The translations under genes and the position numbers were made by a program. Of a DNA stretch of 64,000 nucleotides, positions 17,589-26,640 are shown one piece after another. Under the pieces are notes generated by a model. That model was given only the letters and a program-made list of their open reading frames with translations, did no database searches and was not told the origin of the DNA. Every line of letters starts with the position of its first letter. Position 1 is the first letter of the stretch. Source of the DNA: Saliniramus sp050485405 (GTDB lineage: Bacteria; Pseudomonadota; Alphaproteobacteria; Rhizobiales; Beijerinckiaceae); assembly GCA_050485405.1 (NCBI GenBank), contig JBJHBI010000001.1, positions 1 through 64,000 on the forward strand, in the 5' to 3' direction.

Positions 17589-18410
17589 TCAGTCCCAGAA
17601 ATCGGGCAGCGCCGGCGGCAGATGCGGACCGATCCGCAGCGCGGCACAGCGGATGGCGAGCCCGGTCGCGTCGTCCGTCTCCACCGCGAGCCCGGCCAGC
17701 GTACCGGGGCCTTGCGCCGATTCGAAACGCGATCCCGGCGTCTTCTGCAGGAAGCGCCGCAGCGGCTCGTCCTTGCCCATCCCGAGCACGGAATCGTAAT
17801 CGCCGCACATGCCGAGATCCGAGATATAGGCCGTGCCGCCGGGCAGGACCCGGTAATCGGCTGTGGGCACGTGGGTATGCGTGCCGACGACGAGGCTCGC
17901 GCGCCCGTCGCAGAAATGGCCCATCGCCTGCTTCTCGCTGGTCGCCTCGGCGTGGAAATCGATCACGATCGCGTCCGCGCCGTGGCCGAGCGGGCAATCG
18001 GTGAGCGCCTCCTCGACCCGGGTGAAGGGGCAATCCATCGCATCCATGAAGATGCGCCCCATCGCATTGACGACGAGCACCCGCGCCCCGCGCGCCGTCT
18101 CCACCATGGTCGTCCCCCGCCCGGGCGTGCCGGGGGGAAAGGTCGCCGGCCGGATCAGGCGATGCTCGCGCTCGATGAAGACGAGCGCCTCGCGCTGGTC
18201 GAAAGCGTGGTTGCCGAGCGTGATCGCGTCGATGCCGGCGGCGAAGAGCTCCTCGCAGATCGCCTCGGTGATGCCGAAGCCGCCTGCGGCGTTCTCGCCG
18301 TTGAGGATGACGCAATCGAGATCGAAGCGTTCGCGCAGCTCGGGCAATTGCTCCGTCACCGCTTCACGACCGGGGCGCCCCACCACGTCGCCGAGAAACA
18401 ACAGACGCAT
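17589..18410 (-). CDS. YmdB-type metallophosphoesterase
   Basis: The 273-residue product belongs to the TIGR00282/YmdB family of calcineurin-like phosphodiesterases, members of which hydrolyse 2',3'-cyclic nucleotides. Metal ligands are visible in FLGDVVGRPG, LNGENAAGGFGIT, TLGNHAFDQ, DFHAEATSEKQA and VVGTHTHVPTAD. It is upstream of exoD with a 2-base gap and 74 bases downstream of the cyclo-ligase gene on the same strand. The cellular target in alphaproteobacteria is not known to me. Confidence 0.9.
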   Translation of the reverse strand: MRLLFLGDVVGRPGREAVTEQLPELRERFDLDCVILNGENAAGGFGITEAICEELFAAGIDAITLGNHAFDQREALVFIEREHRLIRPATFPPGTPGRGTTMVETARGARVLVVNAMGRIFMDAMDCPFTRVEEALTDCPLGHGADAIVIDFHAEATSEKQAMGHFCDGRASLVVGTHTHVPTADYRVLPGGTAYISDLGMCGDYDSVLGMGKDEPLRRFLQKTPGSRFESAQGPGTLAGLAVETDDATGLAIRCAALRIGPHLPPALPDFWD

Positions 18411-18484
18411 CGGCTCACAACCCTCCCGTCATGACCGAAGCCAGGCCTTCGGAAATGGCCGGCATCGCGCCGGAGTGGCGGGTA

Positions 18485-18985
18485 TCAGTCACGCAGGATC
18501 TCCGTTTCGGTCACGACGATGTCGAGGCGCCGGTCATGGGGTTCGGCGGGGATGCTGTGCGCCGCCTGGATGTCGAAAGCAAGTCCGATGGTGATGACCG
18601 GCTTCTCCTGCGTCAAGCCCGCAATGGCGCGATCGTAATGGCCCTTGCCGTAGCCGATGCGGTTGCGGGCGCGATCGAAACGCGACAGCGGCATCAGCAA
18701 CACATCGGGCGCGACTTCCCCCGCATCGGGCGACGGCGCGCTGACGCCGAAGGCACCGCGAATCAGGGGCTCGCCGGGGCGCCAGCGCAGGAAGGCGAGA
18801 AAAGGATCACGCACCAGCGGCAGCGCCAGATCGAAGCCGCGGCCGGCCAGCGCTTCCAGCAGGGGAAAGGTATCGACCTCCGAGCGGATCGGGGCGTAGC
18901 CGGCGACGATCAGCGGCGCACGCTTCTCCCGGCCCGGCTCTCCGCGGTCGGGAGAGGGTGCCGCCAGTTCGGGCAGCGTGAGCAC
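18485..18985 (-). CDS. 5-formyltetrahydrofolate cyclo-ligase
   Basis: Converts 5-formyl-THF to 5,10-methenyl-THF using ATP. Family motifs are VAGYAPIRSEVDT, the ATP loop RFDRARNRIGYGKGHYDRAI and the C-terminal PAEPHDRRLDIVVTE. The GTG at 18985 gives 166 residues, which is short. Family-like sequence (TLRREGLTGRDGLDPAWREK) continues in frame upstream to a CTG at 19126, where a stop precedes it, and no ATG, GTG or TTG occurs in that stretch. The true protein is therefore probably 200-213 residues and begins at an unusual codon. The 6S RNA gene lies directly upstream, the same order as ssrS-ygfA in other proteobacteria. Confidence 0.85.
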   Translation of the reverse strand: MLTLPELAAPSPDRGEPGREKRAPLIVAGYAPIRSEVDTFPLLEALAGRGFDLALPLVRDPFLAFLRWRPGEPLIRGAFGVSAPSPDAGEVAPDVLLMPLSRFDRARNRIGYGKGHYDRAIAGLTQEKPVITIGLAFDIQAAHSIPAEPHDRRLDIVVTETEILRD

Positions 18986-19204
18986 GTGCCTCGCGATCAG
19001 CTGCGACGCTTTCTCGCGCCATGCGGGATCGAGCCCGTCGCGTCCGGTGAGACCCTCGCGCCGGAGGGTTTCCTTGACGAGGGCGTCCTCGCGAAGGGAA
19101 TCCTTCTGCTCGTATCGGTCGCTCAGGATCGGCCTCGTTCAGCGGATGCCCGGGCGATGGGCGGGCAATGGGGCGGGCGATGGGGCGGAAAGGAAGAGCG
19201 CGGT

Positions 19205-19345
19205 GCCACGATGGCCGTTGGAGATGCGATCCCGGGAACCTACAGAGTAGGTGGGCGCCGTGTGTCCCGGTCCACGGACCGGGTCAGGGACAGCTCCCTT
19301 CAGGATCGATAAGGCCCCGGGGAAAAATTCTCCTGACGCACCCCG
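19205..19345 (-). ncRNA. ssrS: 6S RNA (SsrS), alphaproteobacterial type
   Basis: On the minus strand the segment shows the features of rhizobial 6S RNA. A closing stem pairs CGATCC-GGGA with TCCC-GGATCG. Inside it lie GGAGCTGTCCCTGACCCGG, the GGACCGGGACACACGGCGCC segment and CACCTACTCTGTAGGTTC, which itself can form a small hairpin. 6S RNA binds the sigma-70 holoenzyme and mimics an open promoter. The position just upstream of the 5-formyl-THF cyclo-ligase gene is the conserved context. The exact ends are not resolved; the core is about 19220-19310. Confidence 0.8.
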
Positions 19346-19414
19346 CAGCACCGCTTTGCGAATGTAATGCCACCGGGGTCTTTCGCAAAGGGCTAAAGCG
19401 CGCACCGCGCGCGA

Positions 19415-20128
19415 TTACGCGCTGCGGCGGTGAATTTCGAAGATGGCGAGGCCGACGGCCCGGGTGGCGTCGGCGAGGCGCCATTCGATATGTTCACGCA
19501 TCAGGGCGAGCCCCCGGTCGGTATCGCGCGCGAGGATTGCCGCGAGGATCGCCGCGTGATCGGCGCGGCTCTGCCGGGCGACGCGCGGCTCTTCCGCCGC
19601 CGCCTCGCCGGAGCGCAGGCGGGCGTAGAAATCCTTCAGGCCGATCATGCGCACATAGCGGATGCGCCCGTGAATGTTGTCGAGCAGGCGGGCGAGTTCG
19701 CCGTTGCCCGACAGCGCCATGATTCGCGTATGGAATTCCTCGTCGATGCCGAGCTGGCGCAAAGGGTCGGTGCAGCCGGCATAATCGTCGAGGGTCTCGT
19801 CGTGGAAACGGGCGAGCTCCGCGATATCGGCATCGCTCGCGCGCATGATCGCGAGCCGCAGCCCCTCGCATTCGATCGCCGCGCGCGCCTCGTAGAGATC
19901 GAGCAATTGCTGCGGCTCGAGGGCGCGGCAGAAGAAGCCGTGATTGCTCTGGAAGGTCAGGAATCCCTCCGCGACGAGGCGGTTGAGCGCCTCGCGCAGG
20001 GGCGTGCGGCTGACGCCGAGTTCGGCGGCCATGCGCGCCTCGTTGATCCGCGTCGCCGGCCTGATCTCGAAATCGGCCGCCATGCGGCGCAGCTGCGCAT
20101 GAATGCGGTCCACATTGCCTCTCGCCAT
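19415..20128 (-). CDS. GntR-family regulator with FCD domain
   Basis: The 237-residue regulator has an N-terminal winged helix (RINEARMAAELGVSRTPLREAL, read in two parts, with LVAEGFLTF) and a C-terminal FCD ligand domain with metal-binding-type positions (DIDEEFH-like DEEFHTRIM, ARQSRADHAAIL, and MREHIEWRL). The ATG at 20128 follows a GGGAGAA site. It is divergent from the catabolic operon starting at 20373 and probably represses it, responding to a carboxylate intermediate. A TGTATACA palindrome in the shared promoter region is a candidate operator. Confidence 0.88.
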   Translation of the reverse strand: MARGNVDRIHAQLRRMAADFEIRPATRINEARMAAELGVSRTPLREALNRLVAEGFLTFQSNHGFFCRALEPQQLLDLYEARAAIECEGLRLAIMRASDADIAELARFHDETLDDYAGCTDPLRQLGIDEEFHTRIMALSGNGELARLLDNIHGRIRYVRMIGLKDFYARLRSGEAAAEEPRVARQSRADHAAILAAILARDTDRGLALMREHIEWRLADATRAVGLAIFEIHRRSA

Positions 20129-20266
20129 ACCGGTTCTCCCGCTGCCCGCCCCAGTGTTCCCATCGCTGCCCCGGGGCCGCCACGCCCGCACCGGCACATC
20201 CGGATGGGCTGTTTCTCACATGCCCGCGGGCCTTTTCGCACTTGCGCAGCTTATTGCATGCCGTAC

Positions 20267-20274
20267 TGTATACA
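20267..20274. promoter_or_regulatory. Candidate GntR operator TGTATACA
   Basis: A perfect 8-bp palindrome, TGTATACA, sits in the 244-base gap between the GntR gene and the ThDP enzyme gene, inside the locally AT-rich ACTGTATACAATATG. FCD-type GntR proteins often bind short palindromes of this form. A similar TGTATACTAT occurs at 53491 upstream of the class II aldolase gene. Confidence 0.45.
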
Positions 20275-20372
20275 ATATGCGCGGCGAAAAAACCCTGCAT
20301 TGGCAGAAACTTTCGTCGCAGGATGCAATCGTGTCGCAGCTGTCGCTGTGACCGGCAAGTCGGAGATCGCAC

Positions 20373-22064
20373 GTGTCGAACCGGATGAACGGCGCCGAAG
20401 CCATGGTGAGGATGCTGCAGGCGCATGACGTGAAGCACGTCTTCGGCCTGTGCGGCGATACCAGCCTGCCCCTCTACGATGCCATGCTCCAGCTCGATCA
20501 CGGCATCACCCACGTGCTCACCCGCGACGAGCGCTCGGCCACCTACATGGCCGACGCCTATGCCCGCGTCAGCGGCAAGGTCGGTGTCTGCGAAGGGCCC
20601 TCGGGCGGTGGTGCGACCTATATCCTGCCCGGCCTGATCGAGGCCGGCGAGAGCTCGATCCCGGTGCTCGCCATCACCACCGACATCTCGGTCTCCACCT
20701 ATGGCAAATTTCCGCTGACCGAGGTCGATCAGGAGGCGCTGATGCGGCCCCTGACCAAATGGAACACGGTGATCCGCAAGGCCGAGCACGTGCCGCGCAT
20801 GATGCGCGCGGCGTTTCGCGCCATGACCACCGGGCGGCCCGGCTCGGCGCATATCGGCCTGCCCTACGATGTCCAGTACGACGACGTCGATCCCGCCGAT
20901 ATCTGGGCCGATCGCAAGCTCGGCCATTACCCCTCCTATCCGCAGGCGCCCGAACCCGGTGCGGCGGAGGCCGCGCTCGACGCGATCCTCTCCGCCGAGC
21001 GCCCGCTGATCGTCTGCGGCGGCGGCGTGGTGATCGCAGGGGCGATGGATGCGCTCGACCGTTTCGCGAGCCGGCTCGACATTCCCGTCGCGACCTCGAT
21101 TTCGGGGCAGGGTTCGCTCGCGGAGACGAATCCGGTCTGCGTGGGCGTCGTCGGCTCGAATGGTGGCACGGACGAGACCTGGGAAGCCATGACGAGCGCT
21201 GATCTCGTCGTCTTCATGGGCTGCCGCGCCGGTTCGACCACCACCGCGCGCTGGGAAGCGCCGCATCCCGGTTCGCGCATCGTGCATTTCGACAGCGATC
21301 CGATGGTGCTGGGCGCCAATTATCAGGCGGAAGTCGCGGTGCTGGGGGATCTGCGCCTCGCCCTCGACCAGCTCAATGCCGCGCTCGATGCCCGTGAGGA
21401 TGCCAGCGCACGCTTTCGCGGGGCGGAGATCGCCTCCGATATCCGCCGACGCAAGTTCGAGGCCTTCATGCGCTACGCGGAGACGAACGAGACGCCGCTG
21501 CGTCCCGAGCGCGTCGTCGCCGCCCTGCAGAAGATCCTGCCCGAGACCGCGACGCTCGTCTCCGATCCGGGCACGACCTGCCCGTATTTCTCGGCTTATT
21601 TCACCCTGCCGCGACCGGGGCGTCATTTCATCACCAACCGGGCCCACGGGGCGCTCGGTTATTCGCTCTCGGCTTCGCTCGGCGCCTGGTACGGGCGGCC
21701 CGACAGCAAGGTCGTGGCGCTGATGGGAGACGGCTCCTTCGGCTTCACGGCGGGCGAACTCGAAACCATCTGCCGTGCCCGCGCGCCGATCACTTATGTG
21801 GTGATGTCGAATTCCGCCTATGGCTGGATCAAGGCGAGCCAGAAGGCAGACAAGGGCGCGCGTTATTACAACGTCGATTTCGGTCGCACCGATCATGCCG
21901 CCGTCGCCGCCGCCTACGGCGTGAAATCGTGGCGGGTGGAGCGGCCCGAGGATCTGGAGCGGGTGTTGCGCGAAGCGGTGGAGACGGACGGGCCGACCCT
22001 CGTCGACGTCATCGCGCAGCCTCTCGAAGAAGCCGCCGCACCGGTGCGGCGCTGGATGGGATGA
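20373..22064 (+). CDS. Thiamine-diphosphate-dependent enzyme, acetolactate synthase-like
   Basis: The 563-residue protein has the three-domain fold of the ThDP decarboxylase/lyase family. The N-terminal Pyr domain includes FGLCGDTSLPLYDAM and the cofactor-activating glutamate region (LTRDERSATYMADAYAR). The central domain includes RPLIVCGGGVVIAG. The C-terminal PP domain includes the Mg/ThDP motif GDGSFGFTAGELETI followed by NSAYGWIK. The substrate is a 2-oxo acid or 2-hydroxyacyl compound; I cannot choose. The start is a GTG at 20373, with an ATG at 20385 as alternative. It overlaps the next gene by four bases (ATGA). Confidence 0.85.
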   Translation: MSNRMNGAEAMVRMLQAHDVKHVFGLCGDTSLPLYDAMLQLDHGITHVLTRDERSATYMADAYARVSGKVGVCEGPSGGGATYILPGLIEAGESSIPVLAITTDISVSTYGKFPLTEVDQEALMRPLTKWNTVIRKAEHVPRMMRAAFRAMTTGRPGSAHIGLPYDVQYDDVDPADIWADRKLGHYPSYPQAPEPGAAEAALDAILSAERPLIVCGGGVVIAGAMDALDRFASRLDIPVATSISGQGSLAETNPVCVGVVGSNGGTDETWEAMTSADLVVFMGCRAGSTTTARWEAPHPGSRIVHFDSDPMVLGANYQAEVAVLGDLRLALDQLNAALDAREDASARFRGAEIASDIRRRKFEAFMRYAETNETPLRPERVVAALQKILPETATLVSDPGTTCPYFSAYFTLPRPGRHFITNRAHGALGYSLSASLGAWYGRPDSKVVALMGDGSFGFTAGELETICRARAPITYVVMSNSAYGWIKASQKADKGARYYNVDFGRTDHAAVAAAYGVKSWRVERPEDLERVLREAVETDGPTLVDVIAQPLEEAAAPVRRWMG

Positions 22065-23329
22065 GGCAGATGGCACAGGCCGGGGGCGAGGATAAGCATG
22101 TGGTGGTGATCGGCGCCGGCATCGTCGGCGTCTCCACCGGGATCTGGCTGCGCCGCGCCGGCATCCCCGTCACCCTGATCGACTGCGCCGCGCCCGGCAA
22201 GGGCACCTCCTACGGCAATGCCGGGGTGCTGGCCGCCTGTTCGGTGGTGCCGGTGACCGCGCCCGGGCTCATCGGCAAGGCCCCGCGCATGCTGATGAAC
22301 CCGGATTTCCCGCTCTTCCTGCGCTGGTCCTATCTGCCGAAACTCGCCCCCTGGCTGATCCGCTATCTCAAGCACGCCAACGATGCCGATACACGGCGCA
22401 TCGCGCAGGGGCTCGCGCCGATCGTCGCCGACAGCGTCGAACAGCACCACGCTTTGGCCGACGGCACGCCCGCCGCCGCGCTGGTCGAGGACAGCGACTA
22501 TTCCTTCGCCTATGCCGATCGCGCCGCCTTCGGGGCCGATGCCTATACCTGGGAGATCCGGCGGGAAGCGGGCTTTCGCCCGGTGGTGCGCGAGGGCGCA
22601 CAGCTGCGCGAATACGAGCCCTCGCTGGGGCGCGATATCGGCTGCCTCGTGAGCGTGAGCGATCACGGCTTCGTGCGCGATCCAGGTGGCTATGTCGCGC
22701 GCCTCGCGGAGGTCTTCACCGGAATGGGCGGCACGATCGTCGAGGCGAGCGCGCAGGATTTCGATCTCTCGGGCGGGCGCATCCGCGCGGTCGAGACGAG
22801 CGCGGGTCGCTTCCCGTGCTCCGATTGCGTCATCGCCACGGGTGTCTGGTCGAAGCCGCTGATGAAGAAACTCGGTCTGAACGTGCCGCTGGAGAGCGAG
22901 CGCGGCTATCACATCGTCTTCGAGAACCCGCAGAACGGCCCGCGCTCCCCGATCATGGTGGCGAGCGGGAAATTCGTGGCGACGCCGATGGAAGGGGGCT
23001 TGCGCTGCGCGGGGATCGTGGAGTTCGGCGGGCTCGAAGCCGGCCCCTCGCAGAGCCCGCTCACGCTGCTGCGGCGTCAGGTGCGCCGCGCCTTTCCCGA
23101 ACTCGTCGCGAGCGGCGAGGAGGAATGGCTCGGCCATCGCCCGGCTCCGGCGGACAGCCTGCCGCTGATCGGCGAGGTCGGCGCCACGGGCGTCCATACC
23201 GCCTTCGGCCATCACCATATCGGCCTCACCGGAGGCCCCAAGACCGGGCGCCTGCTCGCGGGGATGATCGCGGGCGTACCGCCCAACATCGACCCGGCGC
23301 CCTATGCGCCCGACAGGTTTCGCGCATGA
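22061..23329 (+). CDS. FAD-dependent oxidoreductase, D-amino-acid dehydrogenase (DadA) type
   Basis: The 422-residue DAO-family flavoprotein has the dinucleotide-binding motif VVVIGAGIVGVSTGIWL near the N terminus, the YGNAG flavin contact, a strand ending CVIATGVWSKP, and the C-terminal GHHHIGLTGGPKTGRL. It probably oxidises an amino or hydroxy acid and passes electrons to the quinone pool. The ATG at 22061 overlaps the ThDP-enzyme stop; another ATG is at 22070. It sits between the ThDP enzyme and a tricarboxylate-type transporter, which implies a joint catabolic route. Confidence 0.88.
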   Translation: MRQMAQAGGEDKHVVVIGAGIVGVSTGIWLRRAGIPVTLIDCAAPGKGTSYGNAGVLAACSVVPVTAPGLIGKAPRMLMNPDFPLFLRWSYLPKLAPWLIRYLKHANDADTRRIAQGLAPIVADSVEQHHALADGTPAAALVEDSDYSFAYADRAAFGADAYTWEIRREAGFRPVVREGAQLREYEPSLGRDIGCLVSVSDHGFVRDPGGYVARLAEVFTGMGGTIVEASAQDFDLSGGRIRAVETSAGRFPCSDCVIATGVWSKPLMKKLGLNVPLESERGYHIVFENPQNGPRSPIMVASGKFVATPMEGGLRCAGIVEFGGLEAGPSQSPLTLLRRQVRRAFPELVASGEEEWLGHRPAPADSLPLIGEVGATGVHTAFGHHHIGLTGGPKTGRLLAGMIAGVPPNIDPAPYAPDRFRA

Positions 23330-23461
23330 ACGGAGAGACGACGTCCGATGTGCGGGAGGTGGAGCGTGTCACGATCCGGGAACGGAGCGTCTACGCAAGC
23401 GGTGAGACCCGTGATAGCGTTGCGTAAAAACGACCATAACCAAGACAGGGGAACCGAAAAC

Positions 23462-24430
23462 ATGCAGGGAATTCGCAGTCTTTCCATTCTCGGCGCCGGC
23501 CTGATGGCCGGGGCGCTCGCTTTCGCGGCGCCCGCCCAAGCCGAGTATCCCGATCCCAACCGGGAAGTGCGCCACATCATGCCCTGGGGCGCGGGCGGCG
23601 GCACCGACGTCGTGATGCGCGGCTTCGTCGAGCATCTCCAGCGGCATCTGGGGACGACGATCTACACCGACAACGTCACCGGCGGCGTCGGCTCGGTCGG
23701 CTGGATGACGCTCAAGGGCGCGCCCCCCGACGGCTACACCATCGGCACGGTGACCTACGACATCCTCACCGTCGAGCACCAGAACATGGCGCCGGTCTCC
23801 TGGGAGGATTTCGAGATCATCGGGATGGTGACCGAGCATGCCACGGCGCTCGTGGTGCGTTCGGAAGATTTCGAGACGCTCGACGATTTCATCGCCGCCG
23901 CGCAGGACAATCCGGGCGGTCTCACCGTCTCCAACGCCTCCACCGGTGGCGTCTGGCACCAGCACGCGGTCGCCATGGAGCAGGAGATCGGCCTCGATCT
24001 CAACCACGTGCCCTATGAGAGCGCCGCGCCGCAGGTGACCTCGCTTCTCGGTGGCGAGACCATGGCCGCCGTGATCAGCCTGCCTCCGGTGATGGAGTAT
24101 GTCCGCTCCGGCGAGATGCGCGTCCTTGCGGTGATGGCCGACGAGCGCGTCGATCTCGTGCCGGACGTGCCGACCTTCGTCGAGCTCGGCCACGATGTCG
24201 TCTATGGCAGCTTCCGCTTCATCGCGGCGCCGCCCGAGACGCCGATCGAGATCGTCGAAGTGCTCGAACAGGCCATGTACGACACCTTCCAGGACCCGGA
24301 ATTCCTGGCCTGGGCCGAGCAGGGCGGCATCGGCGAGCGCTGGCTCGATCGTGAAGCCTCCATCGCCTACATGGAGACGATCGGCCCGGTCATCGGCCAG
24401 CTGATGGTCGATCTCGGCCTCGCCGACTGA
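23462..24430 (+). CDS. tctC: Tripartite tricarboxylate transporter substrate-binding protein (TctC/Bug family)
   Basis: Periplasmic carboxylate-binding protein of 322 residues. A signal peptide is clear (LSILGAGLMAGALAF, cut near PAQAEYP). Bug-family positions are seen at IMPWGAGGGTDVVMRG, VGSVGWMTLKGAPPDGYT and GGVWHQHA. It feeds the TctA-TctB membrane pair encoded just downstream. A hairpin after the gene may keep its expression above that of the membrane subunits. The ligand is unknown, but a di- or tricarboxylate is expected for the family. Confidence 0.9.
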   Translation: MQGIRSLSILGAGLMAGALAFAAPAQAEYPDPNREVRHIMPWGAGGGTDVVMRGFVEHLQRHLGTTIYTDNVTGGVGSVGWMTLKGAPPDGYTIGTVTYDILTVEHQNMAPVSWEDFEIIGMVTEHATALVVRSEDFETLDDFIAAAQDNPGGLTVSNASTGGVWHQHAVAMEQEIGLDLNHVPYESAAPQVTSLLGGETMAAVISLPPVMEYVRSGEMRVLAVMADERVDLVPDVPTFVELGHDVVYGSFRFIAAPPETPIEIVEVLEQAMYDTFQDPEFLAWAEQGGIGERWLDREASIAYMETIGPVIGQLMVDLGLAD

Positions 24431-24446
24431 TCCGCCTCCCCGAATA

Positions 24447-24486
24447 CCCGGTCCCGCGCGTCTTCTGCAGCGGGACCGGGCGTTTT
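24447..24486 (+). terminator. Intra-operon hairpin after the binding-protein gene
   Basis: A perfect 11-bp stem (24447-24457 with 24470-24480) encloses a 12-base loop and is followed by CGTTTTC. It can act as a partial terminator or as a 3' stabiliser, which would explain higher yield of the binding protein than of the membrane subunits. Confidence 0.75.
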
Positions 24487-24528
24487 CTCGATCCGATTTC
24501 GCACGGCGTCACGGGCGCGTGACGCGGC

Positions 24529-25035
24529 ATGGGGGCGCCGATGCCGTCGACCAAGAGATTCCTGAAGGGGGACGTCGTCATCGGCGTCATCCTGTTTCTG
24601 ATCGCGATCTGGTACGGGCTCGAGGCGCAGAGCTTCCGCCCCGGCCGTGCGGGTGATCCGGGTGCGGGGATGTTTCCCACCCTGCTCGCCCTGCTTCTCG
24701 GCGCTCTCGCCCTGTGGCTGATCACCTCGTCGCTCGTCGCGGCGCCCGACGAGGAGGAGGCCGATCCCGAGCGGCGTGCATACCAGCGTGCGATCGCGCG
24801 GGCGGGCTTCATCCGGGCCGCGATCGCCGCGATCCTGTCCGTTGCCTTCGTCGCTCTGTTCGAGACGCTCGGCTACATCGTCGCGACGGCGCTCTATGCG
24901 GCGGCGATATCGCTTCTCTTCCGGCGCGACAATCTCCTGATCACGCTTTTCGCCTCGGCCGGCGCGGTCGCCTTCCTCTATCTGATGTTCGGCGTCTTCC
25001 TGAATGCCCGCCTGCCGATGGGGCTGCTCGGATGA
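24529..25035 (+). CDS. tctB: Tripartite tricarboxylate transporter small membrane subunit TctB
   Basis: The 168-residue membrane protein has four hydrophobic stretches (VVIGVILFLIAIWYGLEA, MFPTLLALLLGALALWL, AAIAAILSVAFVALF and ITLFASAGAVAFLYLMFGV). The FRPGRAGDPGAGMFPTLLA region is typical of TctB. It lies between the binding-protein gene and tctA. The start is the ATG at 24529 or 24541; the latter removes four residues. Confidence 0.88.
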   Translation: MGAPMPSTKRFLKGDVVIGVILFLIAIWYGLEAQSFRPGRAGDPGAGMFPTLLALLLGALALWLITSSLVAAPDEEEADPERRAYQRAIARAGFIRAAIAAILSVAFVALFETLGYIVATALYAAAISLLFRRDNLLITLFASAGAVAFLYLMFGVFLNARLPMGLLG

Positions 25036-25083
25036 GCCGTACCCGTTTCCTCATGCCGCGCCTGTGCCGCCCCGGAGTGCTTC

Positions 25084-26640
25084 ATGCTGGCTGAATTGCC
25101 CAATGCCATCGGTCTCTTCCTGAGCGATCTGCGGCTCGTCGGCTTCGTCTGCCTGGGCGTGGTGCTCGGGGTGTTCGTCGGCGCGGTGCCGGGTCTGACG
25201 GCCACCCTCGCGATCGCGCTGCTCCTGCCCTTCACTTTCGGCATGCCCGCGCTCGAAGCGGTCGTCCTGATGACGGGGATCTTCGTCGGCGGCATCTATG
25301 GAGGTTCCGCCACCGCGATCATGGTGCGCGTGCCCGGTGCGCCGGCCAATACCATGACCATGCTCGACGGCTACGAGATGCTCAAGCAGGGCAAGCCGGA
25401 AGTGGCGCTCGGTCTCGCCACCGCCGCATCGGTCTTCGGCGGGATCATCGGCGGCATTCTCCTGATCCTCTTCGCGCCGCAGCTCGCGCGCTTCTCCTTG
25501 CAATTCCAGTCGCCGGAAATCTTCGCGCTGGTGGTGCTCGCCCTCGTCGCGGTCGCGGCGGTGAGCCAGGAATCGCTGGTCAAGGGGCTGATCGCCACCG
25601 TGATGGGACTGATGATCTCGACGGTGGGCATCGATCTCGCCGGCGTGCCGCGCTACACCTTCGACACGTTCCGCCTCTATACCGGCGTGCCGCTGATCGC
25701 GCTGGTGATCGGCCTGTTCGCGCTGGCCGAGATCCTGCGCCGGCTGGAGGAGCCGCATACGAAGCCCAAGCAGGTGGCCTGGATCTCGTTCAGGCGGATA
25801 TTCGCCTTCGTGCCGGTCTGGCGCCAGGTCGGTTGGAAGTTGCCGTTCAAATCCTCACTGATCGGCGCCGTGATCGGCGCGCTGCCCGGCGCCGGTGCCG
25901 CCATGGCGGCCTTCCTGGCCTATGCCGAGGCGAAGCGTTCCTCGCCCCATCCCGAGAAGTTCGGTACCGGCATTCCCGAAGGCATCGTCGCGCCCGAATC
26001 CTCCAACAATGCCATGACGGGCGGCGCCTTCATCCCGATGCTCGCTTTCGGCATTCCCGGTGACGCGGTCACGGCGGTGATCCTCGGCGCGCTCGTGATC
26101 CAGGGGATCGTACCCGGCCCGCAGCTCTTCTCGCAGGCGGGCGATCTGGTCCTGCCGCTGATGGTGGGTTTTCTCTTCGCCTATCTCGTCCTGATGGTCG
26201 TCGGGCTGGTCATGCTGCCCTGGTTCGCGCGGGTCGCGGTGATCGACCATGCGGTGCTCTTCCCGATCATCGCCGCCGTTTCCGTCGTCGCGGCCTATGT
26301 CTCGGAGCGCAGCCTCTTCGCCATGGGCACGATGGTCGCGATCGGCATCGTCGCCTGGCTGATGCAGCGCTACCGGTTCTCGCTGGTGCCGGTCCTGCTC
26401 GGGGTAATCCTCGGACCGTTGCTGGAGCGCAATTTCCGGCGTGCGCTGGGTATATCCGGCGGAGATCCGATGATCCTCGTGAGTTCGTGGATCTCGGTTA
26501 TCCTGCTCCTGACGGCGGCCTTCCTCGCTCTTTACTTCGCCTGGATACAGCCGCGTCAGCAGCGCAGGCAGCAGGCGCAGGTGGAAGCGCAGGCCGCCGC
26601 GGCACGCCGTGAACGCCGCAGCGAGGAGGAAACACCATGA
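25084..26640 (+). CDS. tctA: Tripartite tricarboxylate transporter large membrane subunit TctA
   Basis: The 518-residue, roughly 12-helix permease shows TctA motifs: FVGAVPGLTATLAIALLLP near the N terminus, GIYGGSATAIMVRVPG, the second half-repeat IGALPGAGAAMAAFLAY, and PEGIVAPESSNNAMTGGAFI followed by LAFGIPGDAVTAVILGAL. It ends in a charged Gln/Ala-rich tail. It moves the carboxylate captured by the TctC-type protein using an ion gradient. The stop overlaps the ATG of the next gene by four bases. Confidence 0.93.
   Translation: MLAELPNAIGLFLSDLRLVGFVCLGVVLGVFVGAVPGLTATLAIALLLPFTFGMPALEAVVLMTGIFVGGIYGGSATAIMVRVPGAPANTMTMLDGYEMLKQGKPEVALGLATAASVFGGIIGGILLILFAPQLARFSLQFQSPEIFALVVLALVAVAAVSQESLVKGLIATVMGLMISTVGIDLAGVPRYTFDTFRLYTGVPLIALVIGLFALAEILRRLEEPHTKPKQVAWISFRRIFAFVPVWRQVGWKLPFKSSLIGAVIGALPGAGAAMAAFLAYAEAKRSSPHPEKFGTGIPEGIVAPESSNNAMTGGAFIPMLAFGIPGDAVTAVILGALVIQGIVPGPQLFSQAGDLVLPLMVGFLFAYLVLMVVGLVMLPWFARVAVIDHAVLFPIIAAVSVVAAYVSERSLFAMGTMVAIGIVAWLMQRYRFSLVPVLLGVILGPLLERNFRRALGISGGDPMILVSSWISVILLLTAAFLALYFAWIQPRQQRRQQAQVEAQAAAARRERRSEEETP

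Noticed and set aside
19494..22076. Minus-strand open frame of about 860 codons across the ThDP enzyme gene and the GntR gene
   Set aside because: It is antisense to the ThDP enzyme and out of phase with the GntR gene; composition is that of a shadow frame.
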